Shown here: positions 26,383 to 34,791 of the stretch, one piece after another | How positions within the stretch are numbered: the first letter of the stretch is position 1 | How the letters are laid out: each line of letters begins with the position of its first letter | DNA from: Cyanobium gracile_A | GTDB lineage: Bacteria > Cyanobacteriota > Cyanobacteriia > PCC-6307 > Cyanobiaceae | Length of the DNA: 64,000 bases | Direction: 5' to 3' | NCBI RefSeq assembly: GCF_034931305.1 | Contig: NZ_JAYGHY010000003.1 | Span: forward strand, 1-64,000 | The notes under the pieces: model-generated | Told to the model about the DNA's origin: nothing | Databases searched by the model: none | The model's input: only the letters and a program-made list of their open reading frames with translations | Position numbers and translations under genes: made by a program

Positions 26383-28886
26383 GGCTGGCGGTCGGCTCCG
26401 GGGATCGGCTGCCAGTCGGTGTGGGTGGCCCAGAGCGCCCAGATCGCCATGGCCCGCAGGTAGTGGCAGGCGCGGAAGGTGCCGGCGGCGGTGATCGCCT
26501 CCGGTGTGCGGAACTGCAGGCCCCCCTCATACACCTGGCGCACGACGGCACCGGTGATGGCGAAGGCGGTGCTGCTCTGTCCCATCAGCCGGTAGTAGGC
26601 GGCCAGGCCGAAGTTGATGCCGGTCCAGACCTCCAGCGGATGGGTTCCCTCGGGATCGAGGGGGGTGCCATCGCGGCGCAGGCCGTTGGCCACTCCCAGG
26701 CGGCCGCCTTCGAAGGACTCGAAGCAGGCCTGGCGGATGGCCTGGAGGGCCGAGAGGGCCCGCTCGTCGGCCACCACCGGCGGCAGTCCCAGCAGGCGGG
26801 CGTAGAAGTCGCCGCAGAGCTGGTCGGCCATCACCACCGGGGTGCCGCTGCCGGCATCGATGGCGTAGTACTCGCCGTTCCAGAGCAGGGCATCGAAATG
26901 GCGGCGGGACTGTTCCAGCCAGCCACCGAAGCGCCGTTGCTCCTCGGCGGTGTCCAGCCCCAGTTCCAGCTGCAGCTGCTGGCCGATGGCCAGGGCGGCC
27001 TCCAGGGCGGCGATCCAGAGGGCGCCGCAGTAGGCGCTCACCCCCTGAAGGGGCCAGTCGTCGAAGGTCTGGTCCGGGGCACCGCCATTGTCGGGCAGCC
27101 CGTCGTCATTGACGTCGAACTGCTTGAGGTAGTCGAGGGCGGTCACCGCCGCCGACCAGCAGTCCGCCAGGAAGGCGATGTCCGGTCCGCTGGGCGCCAG
27201 GCTGTAGGTGCGCCAGACCTGCAGCACAAAATCGCTGGCCAGGTCCTTCCAGAGGTTGCAGTCCTGGTAGGCGGTGTAGTTGGTGGCGTCGAAGGGGCGC
27301 TCGTTGGGGGCCCCGAGGTCGTGGGGGGTGGCACCCGCCACCTTGCGGGCCGCCTCCACCCGGCCCCGCCCCTGGGTGAAGTACCAGCCGATCGGCCGCA
27401 GCGTGGGGTCGGCGGCGGGGATGGCGCGGGCGAAGCTGCGCAGCACGGCCTTGTCGAGCTCGGGCCAGAGCTGCAGCAGGGCGAAGGAGCCATACAGCCG
27501 CACGTCGAGGCTTTCGTACCACGCGTAGTCGAGGCACTCGAGCACCCCGAAGCGCCCCACCGGATCGTCCGTGCTGGCGGCGGTCCAGAGGCTGCCGCCG
27601 CTGGCCAGGTCGTAGAGCTCGTTGAGCAGGGCCATGCGCAACGGTTCCTGCAGGTCGTGGCGTTGCACCACCGGCGCCTGCCAGGCCCCGATCGCGGCGT
27701 GCCAGTCGCGCCACTCGGCCAGGGCCTCGCTGGCGATGGCGGCGGCGCTCTCGCCTTCGGTGCCGAAGAAATCGGTGTAGCGACGCAGGGCCCGGGTGCC
27801 GGTGGCGAAGGCCGTCACGGGCAGATCCCAGCTGATCACCATCGGGATCTCGAGCGAGGCGCCCGGCTCCAGCCGGAAGCGCACCGCCAGGGCGGCGCTG
27901 AGGGGATCGTCGCCGGTGCTGCGGCGGTCGTTGTTGCTGTCGGGGATCGAGCCGTCGCGGCTGAAGGGTTCCCAGAGTTCCGCCCCGTCGCCGCTGGGAT
28001 CCCAGCGGCTGCAGCGAAACACCTCCACCCCCGGGTGGTTCAGTGCCACCTCATCGGGCACCGCCAGACACCACTGGCCTTCCCCTTCCGTCAGGGGTTG
28101 CGACCGTTCGCCCTCCAGCAGGATCCCCTTCATTCCTGGTGTCTCGACCCAGCGGTTGCGCTGACCCTGGCCCCGGCCGATCGCCGGCACGTAGTTGTGT
28201 TCCGGGCTGCCGTCGTCACGGAAGTGAACTTCCGCCGCTGGATCGGTGTTGGTGAACCAGCCGACGGTGTTGCGCCAGCTCAATAGCAGGGACAGCTCCA
28301 GCGGCTGGTTGGTGGGGTTGCTCAGCGTCCAGGCGAAAATGGCGACGGGGTAGCTGGTGCGCCGGTAGTCGCCCGGCAGGATCGGGCTGAAGGCCTCGCA
28401 GCGGACGTCAGCGGCGAAGACCGAGGCGTAGTGGTGGGAGCTGACCGGGTAGCGCACCGCCACGCTGCCGCTCGGCTGCTCGGCGCTGGCGGCGGGATAC
28501 CAGTTCCAGGCTGTCAGCGGCTGGCCGCTCCCAGGCCGGGAATCGTCACGCTGGGGCGCCGTGGCCAAGCCATGGGCCCGTGCCCCACGGCCGTCGTGCT
28601 CGAAGAGGGCGAACTGGCAATCGGGCAGGACACCGAACCAGTGCTCGCCACCGTCGAGATGCCAGAGGTTGAAGGCGCCGTCGATGCCCCGCCCCAGGCA
28701 GCCGGCGCCGAAGCCCCCCAGGGGCATGCCGTGGTTGGGGCCGTCATCGAGGTTGCTGGCGTAGCGGACCGTGTAGGGCTGACTCCAGCCCTGTCCGAAC
28801 GGCCGCGACCAGCTGGCCTCGGGTGGCTGCCAGGGCGTCCTGCCGCGCCGCAGGTTCTGGAGAGCGGAGAGGCCGAAGGGCGCCAT
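26379..28886 (-). CDS. GH116 beta-glucosidase/glucosylceramidase-like enzyme (GBA2 type)
   Basis: An 835-residue glycoside hydrolase of family 116. The N-terminal beta-sandwich domain (about 40-370) opens with GMPLGGFGAGCLGRGIDGAF. The (alpha/alpha)6 catalytic domain follows with AWYESLDVRLYGSFAL, around the nucleophile Glu, and LPDNGGAPDQTFDDWPLQG, holding the Asp acid/base of the family. The end contains HPLEVWTGINFGLAAYYRLM. There is no signal peptide, so it is predicted cytosolic. A role in breaking down glucosylated lipids or glycosides is inferred from family members. ATG at 28886 starts the operon with DUF3122, ribD and GT61, and the divergent acyltransferase lies only 24 bases away. 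Confidence 0.9.
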   Translation of the reverse strand: MAPFGLSALQNLRRGRTPWQPPEASWSRPFGQGWSQPYTVRYASNLDDGPNHGMPLGGFGAGCLGRGIDGAFNLWHLDGGEHWFGVLPDCQFALFEHDGRGARAHGLATAPQRDDSRPGSGQPLTAWNWYPAASAEQPSGSVAVRYPVSSHHYASVFAADVRCEAFSPILPGDYRRTSYPVAIFAWTLSNPTNQPLELSLLLSWRNTVGWFTNTDPAAEVHFRDDGSPEHNYVPAIGRGQGQRNRWVETPGMKGILLEGERSQPLTEGEGQWCLAVPDEVALNHPGVEVFRCSRWDPSGDGAELWEPFSRDGSIPDSNNDRRSTGDDPLSAALAVRFRLEPGASLEIPMVISWDLPVTAFATGTRALRRYTDFFGTEGESAAAIASEALAEWRDWHAAIGAWQAPVVQRHDLQEPLRMALLNELYDLASGGSLWTAASTDDPVGRFGVLECLDYAWYESLDVRLYGSFALLQLWPELDKAVLRSFARAIPAADPTLRPIGWYFTQGRGRVEAARKVAGATPHDLGAPNERPFDATNYTAYQDCNLWKDLASDFVLQVWRTYSLAPSGPDIAFLADCWSAAVTALDYLKQFDVNDDGLPDNGGAPDQTFDDWPLQGVSAYCGALWIAALEAALAIGQQLQLELGLDTAEEQRRFGGWLEQSRRHFDALLWNGEYYAIDAGSGTPVVMADQLCGDFYARLLGLPPVVADERALSALQAIRQACFESFEGGRLGVANGLRRDGTPLDPEGTHPLEVWTGINFGLAAYYRLMGQSSTAFAITGAVVRQVYEGGLQFRTPEAITAAGTFRACHYLRAMAIWALWATHTDWQPIPGADRQP

Positions 28887-28910
28887 GGAGCCAGATGAGG
28901 TGCGCCCAGC

Positions 28911-31121
28911 TTGTCAGAGCTGGCGGATGCCCAGAGGGACCGCCATTACCCTGCCAGCAACGGTCTGGATGGCGTGAATCCTCTGGTGCGGCTTTTCGGT
29001 TCGGGCCTCCGGCCGCCGCAGCGGTCCAGGGCCTACCGCCCCGAAATCGACGGCCTGCGCGCCGTGGCCGTCATCGCGGTGCTGATCAATCACCTCGATC
29101 CCCGCTGGTTGCCGGGTGGATTTCTCGGGGTGGACATCTTCTTTGTGATCTCGGGCTACGTGGTGACGTCCTCCCTGCTGGCCAGGCGGGACGGCAGCCG
29201 CTGGCAATTCCTGCGCCGGTTCTATGGACGCCGCATCCGGCGCCTGATGCCGGCGCTGGTGGTGAACATCGCCATCGTTTCGGCCCTGTTCTCGATGGTC
29301 GTTTCGCCGCTCGATGATTTCTTTGCGCCGGTCATGCGGACCGGCACGGCAGCCCTTTTCGGTGTCTCCAATCTCTATCTGCTGCGGCAGGGCTCGAACT
29401 ATTTCGCCACCGACAACCACTTCAACGCCTTCATGCACACCTGGTCGCTGGGTGTGGAGGAGCAGTTCTATCTCGTCTGGCCGGCGGTGCTGCTGCTCTG
29501 TGGTCTCGGGCTGGCCGGGGCCGGTGCTGCCGGTCTGCGGCGGCTCAAGATCGCCAGCCTGCTGCTCCTGGCCCTGTCCCTGGCGCTCTTTCTGGGACTC
29601 AGCTTCAGGGGGGACTCCGAGCGGGCCTTCTTCCTCACCACAGCCCGTTTCTGGGAACTGACGGCAGGCTGCGGCGCCTATCTGCTGCATCGGGGCAGCG
29701 GCAGTGCCCGCGATCTGGGCAACTGGCTGACCCTGCCCCGCTGGCGGCAGCCCCTGAGCCTGCTGGCGGCCCTGGCGGTGCTGGCGCTTCTGGTTCTGCC
29801 GGAGGCCTGGCGAATGGGCACCACCCTGGGGATCACCGCGCTGACGGCGGCGCTTCTGATCCTGCTGGGGCCCACCACAGGTCTCGGCCGGTGGCTCTGC
29901 CATCCCATCAGCCTCGCCATCGGCATGGTCTCCTACTCCCTCTATCTCTGGCACTGGCCGGTGATCGTGCTGGCCCGCTGGACGGTGGGCTTCAACGGCC
30001 TGACCCTGCTGCCGGTCCTGGTGGTGATCACCCTGTGCACGGCGCTCTCCTACCGGCTCGAGTGCCGGTTCCGCTATGGCCATCCCGCCATCCCCTGTCT
30101 GGGGCGCTCCGGACTGGCCTACCCGGCGATGACTGTGCTGGCCGCTGTTTTCAGCGTGGGCCTCCAGGGCCCTTTATTGGGCCGGCTGTTCATCGGCGAC
30201 CGCAGCCATGCTGTCGGCCAGAGCGTCAACAACAAGCGCATCGTCGCTACGACCGTCGACACAACGCACTGCTTCCAGGAGCCGACGGATCCAGTGCCTG
30301 GGAATCATCGGCCTGAACTCTGTCGAACCCAGGGGGAACGCCTCCGTCCCACCGTCCATTTCGCCGGGGACAGCCTCAGCCACATGTTGATCCCGCTCGG
30401 TGGGAAAATGTTCACCGATGGCGGGTACAACGTGGCATTCTCTGCGCGTGGAGGTTGTCCTGTTCCATTCTTCTCCCCCTGGAGTGATGACCGAGATCGG
30501 TCAGTGCGCTACCGACTCTGCAAGCCCTTCGCCGATCGCGAGTTGGATGCACTGATGCCGCTTCTCTCCGCCGGTGATCTGCTGATTCTGATCTCGAACC
30601 TGGCCGGCTACTTCGACAAGTTGGAGGGACCACAGCGGCTGCAGGCGCAGACGAACTACACCCTGGCAATACGCGCCCTCGCCGGCTCCCTGCGCCAACG
30701 AGGAGCGGGTTTGATCATCGTGGCACCGATGCCCTCATTTCCAGACAAAAAGGTCAGTGGCCCCCTGGCACTTTGCCAGCGGGAGTGGTTCCGTCCTGCC
30801 TGGGCCATGGTCCCCGAATGCAGACCGAAACTGGTCCCCCGCCAGGAGCAGCTTGAGCACTTCTTGCCCCTGGATCGTTTTCTCAAGCAGCTCGTCGAGA
30901 CGACACCGGGAACGGCGCTCTTCCGGCCCTTCGACAGCCTTTGTCCACCTGGGTCCTCGTTCTGCTCTACCCACAGGGGAGATGATCTCCTCTACAGCGA
31001 TGGGATCCACCTCACGAACCATGGGGCCCTACTTCTCTACCCGCGGCTGATGGCCTTCCTCAAAGGCCTGGCTGTCTCCAAGTCCACGCCCGAGGGCCAC
31101 GTTCAGCCGCCCCCCAGCTGA
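28911..31121 (+). CDS. OafA-type acyltransferase with C-terminal SGNH domain
   Basis: O-acyltransferase of surface polysaccharides (acyltransferase-3 superfamily fused to an SGNH hydrolase-like domain), 736 residues. The membrane part (about 40-410) has YRPEIDGLRAVAVIAVLINH with the conserved Arg and His, GFLGVDIFFVISGYVVTSSL, and HTWSLGVEEQFYLVWPAVLL. The C-terminal extracytoplasmic domain has the Ser block HFAGDSLSHML and the Asp/His block SDGIHLTNHGALLLYP. Base composition falls in the SGNH half compared with the start. TTG at 28911 or GTG at 28974 could be the start; the latter removes 21 poorly conserved residues. It converges with the small protein at 31103, overlapping it by 19 bases. 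Confidence 0.9.
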   Translation: MSELADAQRDRHYPASNGLDGVNPLVRLFGSGLRPPQRSRAYRPEIDGLRAVAVIAVLINHLDPRWLPGGFLGVDIFFVISGYVVTSSLLARRDGSRWQFLRRFYGRRIRRLMPALVVNIAIVSALFSMVVSPLDDFFAPVMRTGTAALFGVSNLYLLRQGSNYFATDNHFNAFMHTWSLGVEEQFYLVWPAVLLLCGLGLAGAGAAGLRRLKIASLLLLALSLALFLGLSFRGDSERAFFLTTARFWELTAGCGAYLLHRGSGSARDLGNWLTLPRWRQPLSLLAALAVLALLVLPEAWRMGTTLGITALTAALLILLGPTTGLGRWLCHPISLAIGMVSYSLYLWHWPVIVLARWTVGFNGLTLLPVLVVITLCTALSYRLECRFRYGHPAIPCLGRSGLAYPAMTVLAAVFSVGLQGPLLGRLFIGDRSHAVGQSVNNKRIVATTVDTTHCFQEPTDPVPGNHRPELCRTQGERLRPTVHFAGDSLSHMLIPLGGKMFTDGGYNVAFSARGGCPVPFFSPWSDDRDRSVRYRLCKPFADRELDALMPLLSAGDLLILISNLAGYFDKLEGPQRLQAQTNYTLAIRALAGSLRQRGAGLIIVAPMPSFPDKKVSGPLALCQREWFRPAWAMVPECRPKLVPRQEQLEHFLPLDRFLKQLVETTPGTALFRPFDSLCPPGSSFCSTHRGDDLLYSDGIHLTNHGALLLYPRLMAFLKGLAVSKSTPEGHVQPPPS

Positions 31122-31354
31122 TCGCTGCCCAGTTCCTGCTCGATCAGGGCATCGAGGGTGACGGCGCTGCGCACCAGGGACTGGTAGCGCTGCACCACCC
31201 GCCGGTTGCGCTCCAGCCAGCTGCCCGGGTCGCCGCCGCTCCCCAGGGGGCTGCCGCCTGCACCGGCCCGATCGTCCTCGAGCAGTTCGAGATCGCTCTG
31301 GTGGGCCAGCAGGGCCAGCACCAGGGTGTGGATGCGCTGGCGTCGATCGCTCAT
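31103..31354 (-). CDS. Small hypothetical protein (83 aa)
   Basis: An 83-residue protein starting MSDRRQRIHTLVLALLAHQS, with an acidic middle (DLELLEDDRAGAGG) and SWLERNRRVVQRYQSLVRSA followed by VTLDALIEQELGSDQLGGG. It looks cytoplasmic and helical. It resembles short conserved cyanobacterial proteins of unknown role, but no family name can be given. ATG at 31354 is chosen because a longer reading frame would run antisense through cobL. It is divergent from cobL and its 3' end overlaps the acyltransferase gene by 19 bases. Confidence 0.6.
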   Translation of the reverse strand: MSDRRQRIHTLVLALLAHQSDLELLEDDRAGAGGSPLGSGGDPGSWLERNRRVVQRYQSLVRSAVTLDALIEQELGSDQLGGG

Positions 31355-31391
31355 GGGCAAGGGTGTGGGGCTGGCACGCGTGGGGAGCATC

Positions 31392-32687
31392 ATGGCCAGC
31401 AGTGGCGCAGGGGCACGGCTGGAGGGTTCGCTGCTGGAGGTGCTCGGCACCGATGCCGCCGGGCTGGCGGGCCTCTCCCGCCACTGGCAGGAGCAGATCC
31501 TGCGGGCCGATCTGGTGGCGGCCCCCCGGCGTCTGCTGGCGGACATCGCGACCTGGCGCGGCGAGGCCCCGGGGCCGGAGCTGCTGGCCAGCGACCGGCC
31601 CACCGACCTGCTGCCGCGGCTGCAGCAGTCCCTCGCCGCTGGTGATCGGGTGGTGCTGCTCGCCAGCGGCGATCCCCTCTGGTTCGGTATCGGTCGGCTG
31701 TTGCTGCAGCACCTTCCCGCCGAGCGGATCCGCTTCCACCCGGCCCCCACCTCCCTGCAGCTGGCCTTCGCCCGCCTGGGCCGCCCCTGGCAGGACGCCT
31801 CCTGGATCAGCCTGCATGGCCGCGATCCCGAGCCCCTGGCGGCGCGGCTGCAGCAGCGGCCCGCCGCCCTGGCGGTGCTGACCGATCCGGCTCGGGGGGG
31901 CGCCGCCGAGGTGCGCGGACTCCTGCGAGCTTCGGGGCTGGAGGCCTCCTATGCGTTCTGGCTGGCGGAGCGCCTTGGCCATCCGGCGGAGCGTCTGCAG
32001 CAGCTGGCGCCCGCCGACCCCCTGCCGCCGGATCTCGATCCCCTGCACCTGGTGCTCTTGATCGCCGCCGAGCCGGCCGTGCCCGCGCCGGAGGCCCTGC
32101 CCCTGTTCGGTATCCCCGATGGCCTCTGGCTGCAACATGCCGACCAGCCGGGACTGATGACCAAGCGGGAGGTGCGCATCCAGCTGCTGGCCGATCTGGA
32201 TCTGCTCGAGACGGGCGTGCTGTGGGACATCGGTGCAGGGGTGGGATCGGTGGGGCTGGAGGCGCTGCGCTTGCGCCCCGGGCTGACCCTGTGGGCCGTG
32301 GAGCGCCGGGCTGGGGCCGCCGCCCTGATCGGCGCCAATGCGGCCCGGCTGGGCGTGCGGCCTGCGGGGGTGCTGGAGGCGGAGGCCCCGGCGGCCCTGG
32401 CGTCGCTGCCCGACCCCGATCGCGTGCTGATCGGTGGCGGTGGTGCTGGGCGCAGCCTGCTGCTGGAGACGGTGCTGGGCCGGCTGCGGCCCGGTGGGGT
32501 GGTCGTCATGCCCCTGGCCACGGTGGAGGGACTGGCCCTGTGCCGTCCTCTGCTGGAGCAGGCCGGCCTGGGGGTGGCCGTCACCCAGATCCAGGCCTGG
32601 CGTGGCGCTCCCCTGGCGGAGGGCACACGCCTGGCGCCCCTCAATCCGGTGCTGGTGCTGAAGGGGACGCGCCCGGCAGCGGGGTGA
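31392..32687 (+). CDS. cobL: Precorrin-6Y C5,15-methyltransferase (decarboxylating), CobL
   Basis: Fused CbiE-CbiT enzyme of cobalamin synthesis, methylating C5 and C15 of precorrin-6B and removing the acetate at C12. It has 431 residues. The N-terminal tetrapyrrole methylase domain has LEVLGTDAAGLAGLS, VLLASGDPLWFGIGRLLL and FHPAPTSLQLAFARLG; the C-terminal SAM domain (from about 250) has LMTKREVRIQLLADL, LWDIGAGVGSVGLEALRL and DRVLIGGGGAGRSLL. ATG at 31392 is chosen for its GGGGAG ribosome-binding site five bases upstream; ATG at 31353 is the alternative. Its end overlaps the convergent DUF192 gene by 47 bases. It is free-standing, with no other cobalamin gene in the window. Confidence 0.92.
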   Translation: MASSGAGARLEGSLLEVLGTDAAGLAGLSRHWQEQILRADLVAAPRRLLADIATWRGEAPGPELLASDRPTDLLPRLQQSLAAGDRVVLLASGDPLWFGIGRLLLQHLPAERIRFHPAPTSLQLAFARLGRPWQDASWISLHGRDPEPLAARLQQRPAALAVLTDPARGGAAEVRGLLRASGLEASYAFWLAERLGHPAERLQQLAPADPLPPDLDPLHLVLLIAAEPAVPAPEALPLFGIPDGLWLQHADQPGLMTKREVRIQLLADLDLLETGVLWDIGAGVGSVGLEALRLRPGLTLWAVERRAGAAALIGANAARLGVRPAGVLEAEAPAALASLPDPDRVLIGGGGAGRSLLLETVLGRLRPGGVVVMPLATVEGLALCRPLLEQAGLGVAVTQIQAWRGAPLAEGTRLAPLNPVLVLKGTRPAAG

Positions 32688-33150
32688 TCCGCACCGGGGT
32701 GCCCACAGTGATGCCGAGCACGGCGGCCTGGCCGGCGGCCAGCTCCAGCACCCCGTCCACCGGCGTGTCGGGGCCGTAGCTGCGGCAGGGCAGGTTCATG
32801 CAGGGGGGCACGGCACGCTCGAGGAACACAACGCGACCCTCGCGGATGAACAGCATGTCGAGGGGTTCCGGGGTTCGGTGCATCCAGAACCTGGCCACCG
32901 CGGGGGGGGCGTAGGGGAACCACATGCCACGCAGGTGGGGCAAGGGGGGGCGCAGTTGCAACCCCATGGCCTGCTGGCGCTCGCCCCGGGGCACCTCCAG
33001 CTGGATGCAGCGCGCCGGCGTCGGCCCCTCCAGGCACCACTGGGCGGTGATGGGCAGAAACTGCGGTGGCACCTGGGTCAAACCCGGTCCGCAGCCGCCC
33101 AGCAGGACCACGCCGGGCAGGGCCCATCGCCGGAGGATGGAACGGCTCAT
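32641..33150 (-). CDS. DUF192 family lipoprotein
   Basis: A 169-residue protein of the DUF192 family, function unknown. The N-terminus is a lipoprotein signal (LRRWALPGVVLLGGC, lipobox LGGC), so it is probably lipid-anchored at the cell envelope. The domain shows the typical GMWFPYAPPAVARFWMHRTP, PLDMLFIREGRVVFLE and VDGVLELAAGQAAVLGITVG. Two Cys residues in PPCMNLPCRSY may pair. ATG at 33150 overlaps the response regulator stop in ATGA. It is last in the pheS-side leftward series nadK, regulator, DUF192. The 3' end overlaps cobL by 47 bases. Confidence 0.9.
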   Translation of the reverse strand: MSRSILRRWALPGVVLLGGCGPGLTQVPPQFLPITAQWCLEGPTPARCIQLEVPRGERQQAMGLQLRPPLPHLRGMWFPYAPPAVARFWMHRTPEPLDMLFIREGRVVFLERAVPPCMNLPCRSYGPDTPVDGVLELAAGQAAVLGITVGTPVRITPLPGASPSAPAPD

Positions 33151-33827
33151 GGCACAGGCCCCGCGGGGGGCCGACCTTCACTGAGGCAGTAGCCACGGCC
33201 CCGCACGGTGTGGATCAGCCGGGATTCGCCCTCCTGTTCCAGCTTCTGGCGCAGGTAGCGCACATACACCTCGATCACGTTGCTGGCCCCCCCGCCTTGG
33301 TCGGCCCAGATCTCTTCCAGGATGCGCTCCCGGCTCACCACCGATCCCTGGTGGCGCAGCAGCAACAGCAGCAGCTGATACTCCCGGGCCGTCAGGCTGA
33401 GCTGGCGCTGCCCGCGCCAGCCCTGGCGGGCCACCAGATCGATCCGCAGAGTCGCCAGCGTCAGCAGGGCGGACACCGGCGTTGGGGCCTGCCGCTGGGC
33501 CAGGGCCAGGTGCAGCCGCAACCGGGTCAGCAGATCGCTGGTGCCGAGGCTGGGCAGCCAGAAATCATCGGCCCCCCACTCCAGGCAATGGCTGCGGCTC
33601 TCCACGCTGTCGCTGGTGATGCCCAGCAGCAGGGGGCGGGCCCCCAGCCGGCGGCGCAGCTCCGGAATCCGCTGCTCGCATCCAGGCGACAGGATCACCG
33701 CCGCAGGGAGCGCATCGCCAGGCTCCTGCTGTTGGGTGCTGTAGCCGGACACCTCCAGCCTGGGAGCCAGGCCGGTGGCCTCCGGGCCCACCAGCAACAC
33801 CGCGGTCGGCGGGGGAGTCGGCGTCAC
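33147..33827 (-). CDS. OmpR-type response regulator with degenerate receiver domain
   Basis: A 226-residue transcription factor. The C-terminal winged helix is intact: LTAREYQLLLLLLRHQGSVV, RERILEEIW, NVIEVYVRYLRQKLE and IHTVRGRGYCL. The N-terminal receiver fold is present but its phosphorylation residues are missing. The acidic pair after strand 1 is replaced (VLLVGPEATG), the acceptor Asp position reads VILSPG, and the Lys-Pro near strand 5 is replaced by FWLPSLG. It should therefore act without phosphorylation, by protein contacts, ligand or level. GTG at 33827 overlaps the nadK stop in GTGA and its TGA overlaps the DUF192 start in ATGA. No histidine kinase is nearby. Confidence 0.88.
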   Translation of the reverse strand: MTPTPPPTAVLLVGPEATGLAPRLEVSGYSTQQQEPGDALPAAVILSPGCEQRIPELRRRLGARPLLLGITSDSVESRSHCLEWGADDFWLPSLGTSDLLTRLRLHLALAQRQAPTPVSALLTLATLRIDLVARQGWRGQRQLSLTAREYQLLLLLLRHQGSVVSRERILEEIWADQGGGASNVIEVYVRYLRQKLEQEGESRLIHTVRGRGYCLSEGRPPAGPVP

Positions 33828-34750
33828 AGTGGGGCGTCGGCGTGGTTGCTGGACGGCTTGGCCACGTGCGGCAGGCCCCAGCCCAGTTTGTTGCGCAGCA
33901 CCTGGAAAAACTCGTGGTCGGCCAAGCGCACAAAGCGCACCGGATGTTCGCTGCGCCGCACCAGCACCCGGTCCTCGGGCCAGACATAACAACCGGCGCT
34001 GCCGTCCACCACCATCATCAACCGCTCGGGGGTGGCGGGAAACACCGTCACCGGCTCCTGGTCGCTGAACACCAGGGCCCGGGAGGCGAGGGAATGGGCG
34101 GCGATCGGGGTCAGCTGCAGCACGGGACAATCGGGGGTGATCACCGGGCCACCGGCGCTGAGGGCGTAGGCCGTGGAGCCGGTGGGGGAGGAAAGGATCA
34201 CCCCGTCGGCGGCGATGTCGACGGGGGCGTGGCGGCCGATGGCGATCTCGAAGTGGCACATGCTGGTGAGCGGCTCCCGGTGCAGGGCCATTTCGTTCAG
34301 ACAGAGCACCTCCCATCGCCGCTGCTCGCCGCGCATCACACTCACCACCAGCATGGAGCGCTCTTCAACGGTCCACTCCCCCGCCACCACCTGGGCCAGG
34401 GCCTGATCCAGGTCCTTCAGGTAGGCCTCGGCCAGGAAGCCCAGATGGCCGGTGTTGATCGTCAGGATCGGCACGCCGATCGGGGCGGTCTGGCGGGCGG
34501 CGGAGAGCACCGTGCCGTCTCCCCCCAGCACCACCGCCAGGGCCATCTCCGCATCGAAGCTGGCCGGGACGCAGGCGGCGTAACCCCTGGAGCGCAGGTG
34601 CTGGTCGGGATTGGCGAAACCCACCACGCCACCGGAGCTGCTCACCCGCGCCACCTCGATCCCCGCCGCCTTCAGCCGGCTCTCGATCAGGTCGGCGGTG
34701 CTGATCGCCAGATCCTTGCCGTCGTTGACGATCAGTCCGACCCGGGGCAC
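33824..34750 (-). CDS. nadK: NAD kinase
   Basis: Phosphorylates NAD to NADP in the cytosol. At 308 residues it has the family length and motifs: the active-site VVLGGDGTVLSAAR, the NTGHLGFLAE block, and the Gly/Ser-rich region DGVILSSPTGSTAYALSAGG that binds the nucleotide. It ends in a family-like tail (EFFQVLRNKLGWGLPHV). GTG at 34750 begins MPRVGLIVNDGKDLA. It lies 41 bases downstream of pheS and is coupled by GTGA to the atypical response regulator. Cyanobacteria often carry two NAD kinases and which type this is was not determined. Confidence 0.95.
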   Translation of the reverse strand: MPRVGLIVNDGKDLAISTADLIESRLKAAGIEVARVSSSGGVVGFANPDQHLRSRGYAACVPASFDAEMALAVVLGGDGTVLSAARQTAPIGVPILTINTGHLGFLAEAYLKDLDQALAQVVAGEWTVEERSMLVVSVMRGEQRRWEVLCLNEMALHREPLTSMCHFEIAIGRHAPVDIAADGVILSSPTGSTAYALSAGGPVITPDCPVLQLTPIAAHSLASRALVFSDQEPVTVFPATPERLMMVVDGSAGCYVWPEDRVLVRRSEHPVRFVRLADHEFFQVLRNKLGWGLPHVAKPSSNHADAPL

Positions 34751-34791
34751 CGATCGCAGGCGGGGGAGACCATTGAGTTTATGGGGGGAGA

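Noticed and set aside
26301..28286. A long open frame antisense to the GH116 gene.
   Set aside because: It mirrors a well-supported enzyme and shows no family motif.
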